A stretch of DNA of 44,552 nucleotides from Leptospirillum sp. Its GTDB lineage: Bacteria; Nitrospirota; Leptospirillia; Leptospirillales; Leptospirillaceae. Below are positions 41,322 to 44,552 of this stretch, one piece after another. Each line of letters starts with the position of its first letter. Position 1 is the stretch's first letter. The translations under genes were made by a program, and so were the position numbers. The notes under the pieces were generated by a model, which saw only the letters and a list, made by a program, of their open reading frames with translations, was not told the origin of the DNA and searched no databases. Location of the stretch: contig DAHWBS010000008.1 of assembly GCA_027323445.1 (NCBI GenBank), positions 1 to 44,552 on the forward strand, written 5' to 3'.

Positions 41322-42803
41322 TCATGAGTGGAGACGATAAGCCAGAAGCCGCGGACGAGTCATCTCTTCCATGGCATAGGCAACGCCCTCCCACCCTTTC
41401 CCCGACTCCTTCACACCTCCATATGGCCAGTGATCGAGCCGGAATGTCGGGATTTCGTTTACAAGGACCCCCCCCACTTCAATCTCCCCGGCCATCAGGA
41501 TCCCTCTCTCCAGGGAACCGGTCATGATAGCGGCCTGAATACCGAATCGTGAATGATTGACCCTTTTAATGGCTTCGTCTGGGGAATCAAAGGGATTTAC
41601 CGTCACGACCGGTCCAAAAATCTCTTCTTGCTCAATGGGATCATCCGCATCTGTCCCGCTCAGGATAACCGGGTGCAACATAGCCCCTGAGCGTTTCACG
41701 GGAAGAGAAGCAATCGCTCCTCTCGACAGGGCCGACAAGACTTTCTCATGAACCCGCCGGGCATGGGCTTCTGAAATCAGGGGGCCCATCAGCGTTGTTT
41801 GCTCTGCAGGGTCTCCGACTCCACCTTCTTTCTCCATCTTCCGGACCCGATTCACAAAGCTTTCCAGAAACCTGTCGTACCTTGATCGCTCGACCAGAAT
41901 ACGCTGAATCGAGATGCAGACCTGACCGGAGTAGGCAAATGCTCCGGCCATCAGACGGTCGACGAGCCCTTCTTCCTCCGCATCCTTTAAAACGATGACC
42001 GCCGCATTGCCCCCAAGCTCCAGAAGAACCTGCTTTCTGGGAACCCTCTCCCGCAAAGACCAGCCGACCTCCGACGATCCGGTAAACGAAACCACCGGAA
42101 TTTGCGGAGCATCGACCAGCGACAGAGTCTCCGGAATATCACAGGGAACAATAGAAAGGGCTTCTGGAGGAAGTCCAGCCGATAGAAGGATCTTTCCCAG
42201 CGCAAGGGCCGAAAGAGCTCCCTTCGGAGCTGGCTTTACAACGACAGGACAGCCCGAGGCCAAGGCCGGGGCCACTTTATGGGCCAGAAGGTTCAGGGGA
42301 AAGTTGTAGGGCGTAATGGCCAGAACCGGACCGATTGGCACCCTTTCGACCATGCCGGTCATCCGGACTCCCTGTGGAACAATATCCCCAGGAATCAGCT
42401 GATTACCAAAATCCGCCGCCAGCCGTGATGCCAGAAGAAATGTCGTGGCAGCGCGATCAACTTCAAATCGTGCGGCAGAGATCGGTTTGCCGACTTCACA
42501 AACGAGAAGATTCGCAAGGGCTTCACGATTAGCTTCCAGAAGTCTTGCTGTTTCCGAAAGAACAAGAGATCGACGGTGGCGCGTCATCGAACCCATTACC
42601 CTGGAAGCCATTGGAAGCCCTTCCAGAACGAGCTCTATGGTCTGGCTGTCTCCAAGGGCATAGCGCCATGGTCCATGACCATCCGGCCCCGGAATCATGC
42701 CGGTCATCGGAACTCCGATTTCCTGCTTTTGGCCGCTGTCCCATCTACCCCACAAAAGATAGGGGAAATGCCCATCTTTTTTTTCTGGTAAAACCGACAT
42801 CAT
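41322..42803 (-). CDS. NAD(P)-dependent aldehyde dehydrogenase
   Basis: 493 aa. It has ITPYNFPLNLLAHKVAPALA (active-site Asn), VVVKPAP, the cofactor loop VVSFTGSSEVGWSLRE, the general-base Glu in LLELGGNAAVIVL, the nucleophile Cys in YSGQVCISIQRILVE, and EEIFGPVVTVNPFD. The overall form resembles the GapN / lactaldehyde dehydrogenase branch, but the substrate is not predictable by eye. The ATG at 42803 has GGGAGA 7 nt upstream; the GTG at 42809 is too close to it. Monocistronic. Confidence 0.9.
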   Translation of the reverse strand: MMSVLPEKKDGHFPYLLWGRWDSGQKQEIGVPMTGMIPGPDGHGPWRYALGDSQTIELVLEGLPMASRVMGSMTRHRRSLVLSETARLLEANREALANLLVCEVGKPISAARFEVDRAATTFLLASRLAADFGNQLIPGDIVPQGVRMTGMVERVPIGPVLAITPYNFPLNLLAHKVAPALASGCPVVVKPAPKGALSALALGKILLSAGLPPEALSIVPCDIPETLSLVDAPQIPVVSFTGSSEVGWSLRERVPRKQVLLELGGNAAVIVLKDAEEEGLVDRLMAGAFAYSGQVCISIQRILVERSRYDRFLESFVNRVRKMEKEGGVGDPAEQTTLMGPLISEAHARRVHEKVLSALSRGAIASLPVKRSGAMLHPVILSGTDADDPIEQEEIFGPVVTVNPFDSPDEAIKRVNHSRFGIQAAIMTGSLERGILMAGEIEVGGVLVNEIPTFRLDHWPYGGVKESGKGWEGVAYAMEEMTRPRLLAYRLHS

Positions 42804-42979
42804 ATTCACTTCTCCCGATTTTCCGGACCCGAACCATCAAAATGACTCCTCGAAGGGCCCCTGATGATTGTGATAGACTACGCCCGCCAGAAAACTTCTG
42901 CTTCCCACTAAACAAGAATACGCCGAAAAGGATTCTGGTCGCCACTTTGTTCTGTAACTCATACTTCAGGACACAAATA

Positions 42980-43019
42980 CCCTCCTCTTGTTCCCGGCCA
43001 GGAGGGCTCTTACAAAGAG
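42980..43019 (+). promoter_or_regulatory. tandem hairpins in the leader of the following gene
   Basis: CCCTCCT...AGGAGGG (13-nt loop) is directly followed by CTCTT-aca-AAGAG. Both lie 15-50 nt before the ribosome site AGGAG. The first stem contains AGGAGGG, a ribosome-site-like sequence that is sequestered in the fold. Confidence 0.35.
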
Positions 43020-43045
43020 TCAGGATCTATACAGGAGAAACAGGC

Positions 43046-44278
43046 TTGAGACATCAGGTTCGTTTTGTCTGGAACACCAGGAAATGTTCCGTTACCTTGC
43101 GTTCATTCCGTGGATTATTCCAGACCGTCTTTGGGCTTTTCCTTGTCGTATCACTTGCAGCATTTATGGTTCCCGTTCCCAAGGACAACAAACACTTTTT
43201 GACACTTCCCCTGCCACCGGGAAGACATCTTGACGACCATCTGCTCTTCGCCTCAAGAGACGGACAGAGATTTCTCTTCTTTAACCCGGATGGGCCAGCC
43301 GTCCTTCACTTGTTCAAGATTGACCGTCCGATGGGATCACCCTATTTTTTCCATGAACAATGGACCGACCTTCCCATTCCCTCACCGGAAACACTCTCCA
43401 GAATCAGTGCAATGGCCCTTGGAAATCACCTCGCCTACCTGTCGGGACTCAACCCGTCAGGAGAACCGATTCTCAGGGTCCTGAACCTCTCACCCAACCA
43501 GAGGCACATTACAGGGTATACGGATTTCATGCCCAAAAGTGGCCGGACCCCCATCAGGGAGCTGACACTCGACAAAGCAAATGAGACACTCTGGATCACC
43601 TTCAACAACGGAGAAGTCTTAAACGGACACAGTCTCCTTTTGACCCCCGGAACGATTCTTTCTTCCTCACCGCTTGAAGCTCTGACCGAACATCTGCTAA
43701 AAGGGTCTCCCGAGGGTCCCGAAACACTGCCAGCCATTAGAAGAAGTCGCATCCAAAACAATGATTGCCTGTCCTGCAGGCTGTTTATTCTCACACGCGA
43801 GCGGCCGGACGGGAAAACGGTCCCCAACCTTCCGATCAGAACCCCTGTTCCCGTTGACAGCTCGATGGGCATGATTCCTATTGGACTGACCGGGGCTCTT
43901 TTTGCGGGAGATCCGTCGATTGTCTGCCAGATCCCCTCGAGGGAAGTCTCAACGAAGATTGGTCCCTGCCACCAGGTTGATACCGCCACACTTCCGTCAG
44001 ACGGCATCCTTTCAGGAACACGAGAGACCTTTCTTCTCCATTTAAAAAGGAGATCGGACTGGACTCTAGCAACCATCAACCGGACTTATCTTGAAGATGC
44101 CATCTCACACAGACGTCCTCTTGCGAGAGATTTTCCGACCTCCCTGCTCTTGAAAGAGGCCGTCATCAACCGATTTCCCGACAATGCACATCCCATTCCC
44201 GGGTTCTGGGCAACAGACCAAAAAAAGCTGGCCATTTTTGGCCATCGACATCTTTATATTCTTTTCTATGACCGCTAA
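43046..44278 (+). CDS. uncharacterised signal-anchored periplasmic protein (410 aa)
   Basis: The track frame opens far upstream, but AGGAG 8 nt before the TTG at 43046 and the following signal anchor mark the start. It has a basic N-terminus (RHQVRFVWNTRKCSVTLRSF), then a membrane segment (LFQTVFGLFLVVSLAAFMV). The rest is soluble, rich in Pro, Thr and short beta-strand-like repeats (HLLFASRDGQRFLFFNPDG, GNHLAYLSGLNPSGEPILRV), and ends KKLAIFGHRHLYILFYDR. The pattern hints at a beta-propeller facing the periplasm. No family is recognised. A terminator follows. Confidence 0.65.
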   Translation: MRHQVRFVWNTRKCSVTLRSFRGLFQTVFGLFLVVSLAAFMVPVPKDNKHFLTLPLPPGRHLDDHLLFASRDGQRFLFFNPDGPAVLHLFKIDRPMGSPYFFHEQWTDLPIPSPETLSRISAMALGNHLAYLSGLNPSGEPILRVLNLSPNQRHITGYTDFMPKSGRTPIRELTLDKANETLWITFNNGEVLNGHSLLLTPGTILSSSPLEALTEHLLKGSPEGPETLPAIRRSRIQNNDCLSCRLFILTRERPDGKTVPNLPIRTPVPVDSSMGMIPIGLTGALFAGDPSIVCQIPSREVSTKIGPCHQVDTATLPSDGILSGTRETFLLHLKRRSDWTLATINRTYLEDAISHRRPLARDFPTSLLLKEAVINRFPDNAHPIPGFWATDQKKLAIFGHRHLYILFYDR

Positions 44279-44295
44279 AGAGTCAAACCTCCTTC

Positions 44296-44350
44296 AGGAC
44301 AGCTCTTTCCGATCAATAGAAAGGACTGTCCTGTTTCGTCCTTCTTTTTT
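44296..44350 (+). terminator. terminator of the signal-anchored protein gene
   Basis: AGGACAG and CTGTCCT pair, with a short internal loop and a further CTTT/AAAG pairing. T-rich sequence with a run of six T follows. Confidence 0.7.
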
Positions 44351-44355
44351 CGCCT

Positions 44356-44362
44356 GTTGACT
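44356..44362. other. putative right end of the IS605-type element
   Basis: On the minus strand the hairpin series is followed by GGAGGAAGTCAAC, after which the sequence changes to the terminator region of the neighbouring gene. The GTCAAC boundary is inferred from the layout of related elements. Confidence 0.3.
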
Positions 44363-44500
44363 TCCTCCCCTCCATAAACAAAGAAAACTCCCGACCTCGC
44401 GGTCCAGGCTTCCTGGTTCACAGGGAGTCGCTCCCGTCCCGGCTTTAGGCCGGAACGGGAAGTCTGACATTCCCTCCGCAGGCACATCCCGCCAGCCCGG
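44362..44500 (-). ncRNA. probable omega-RNA (right-end RNA) of an IS200/IS605-type element
   Basis: The minus strand downstream of and overlapping the tnpB end shows four hairpins in a row: TCCCGTTCCGGC-ctaaa-GCCGGGACGGGA (spanning the stop codon), GGGAG-cga-CTCCC, CCAGG-aag-CCTGG and GACC-gcga-GGTC with a GNRA loop. This matches the known arrangement in which the tnpB 3' end and element right end encode the guide RNA scaffold. The guide would follow beyond about 44356. The 5' limit is a guess. Confidence 0.5.
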
Positions 44501-44552
44501 CGGTGAGTATCTTCTTGGACGCATTCATGTCCGGTCGTGGGTCGTCTCGCAC
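44445..44552 (-). CDS. tnpB: TnpB-type RNA-guided nuclease, C-terminal end (partial)
   Basis: Cut by the window edge; only the last 35 codons are visible. They read PDMNASKKILTAGLAGCACG and GNVRLPVPA. This is the C-terminal RuvC-related block of IS200/IS605 OrfB, normally RDVNAAxNIL followed by AGLA and CGG; the catalytic Asp is the D of PDMNAS. The usual zinc-finger CxxC upstream is outside the window. The stop TAA lies inside a 12-bp hairpin of the likely omega-RNA. Whether the whole gene is intact cannot be seen. Confidence 0.7.
   Translation of the reverse strand: MRDDPRPDMNASKKILTAGLAGCACGGNVRLPVPA

Noticed and set aside
42545-43045. Upstream extension of the 577-aa ORF
   Set aside because: This part is antisense to the aldehyde dehydrogenase gene and lacks protein-like sequence; the TTG at 43046 with AGGAG and a signal anchor is better.
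44275-44524. Two overlapping minus-strand ORFs at the right edge
   Set aside because: They read the tnpB end and the element right end in the wrong frames.
1-44552. CRISPR array, prophage or integron
   Set aside because: No regularly spaced repeats, phage structural genes or integrase were seen.

Overview
The window is about 44.5 kb of densely packed bacterial chromosome of moderate GC content. I infer a Leptospirillum-like member of the Nitrospirota (acidophilic iron oxidiser). The reasons are a fused DoxD-DoxA thiosulfate:quinone oxidoreductase, a stand-alone urate-oxidase-N-type haem membrane protein, a periplasmic c-type cytochrome, Gram-negative envelope genes, and many TTG starts with 1-4 nt gene overlaps. 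This assignment is inference; the window has no 16S gene.

Left part (1-9.3 kb): phosphoglycerate mutase followed by a tiny coupled membrane peptide; a convergent haem-type membrane protein and a second tiny membrane peptide; doxDA behind a structured leader; a DEAD-box RNA helicase behind a roughly 270-nt structured leader, coupled to a class-I glutamine amidotransferase; then a minus-strand operon rph-rdgB-nagZ-murI with overlapping genes. From 9.5 to 10.2 kb there is a decayed accessory patch: a small conserved ORF, a frameshifted N-terminal stub of a type I restriction methyltransferase (hsdM), and a broken minus-strand ORF.

Middle (10.2-23.2 kb): an ABC-F ATPase and a DHH phosphoesterase; a small heat-shock protein with a near-consensus promoter; an RsuA/RluB-type pseudouridine synthase; a lytic transglycosylase; an HD-domain hydrolase; the RNase P RNA; an RNase HI; a zinc-ribbon coiled-coil protein; and a tRNA with anticodon CAU. 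Next comes the classical macromolecular synthesis operon rpsU-yqeY-dnaG-rpoD on the minus strand. Its dnaG has no ATG, GTG or TTG start upstream of the zinc motif. An HU-type protein stands alone after it.

Right-middle (24-36 kb): a long minus-strand gene train rho-rpmE-prfA-prmC-murA-hisG-hisD-hisC-hisB-hisH-hisA-hisF-hisIE-HIT. It couples transcription and translation termination, peptidoglycan precursor synthesis and nearly the whole histidine pathway. HisG is the short form, which normally needs HisZ, and HisZ is not in the window.

Right part (36-44.5 kb): a monohaem cytochrome c; a plus-strand operon of a histone-deacetylase-like hydrolase, two uncharacterised proteins and class-I fructose-1,6-bisphosphatase; a secreted beta-rich protein; a 65-aa zinc-ribbon protein; an aldehyde dehydrogenase; and a signal-anchored unknown protein. 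At the right edge is the 3' end of an IS200/IS605-type tnpB, followed by a run of hairpins that looks like an omega-RNA scaffold. No CRISPR array or prophage is visible.
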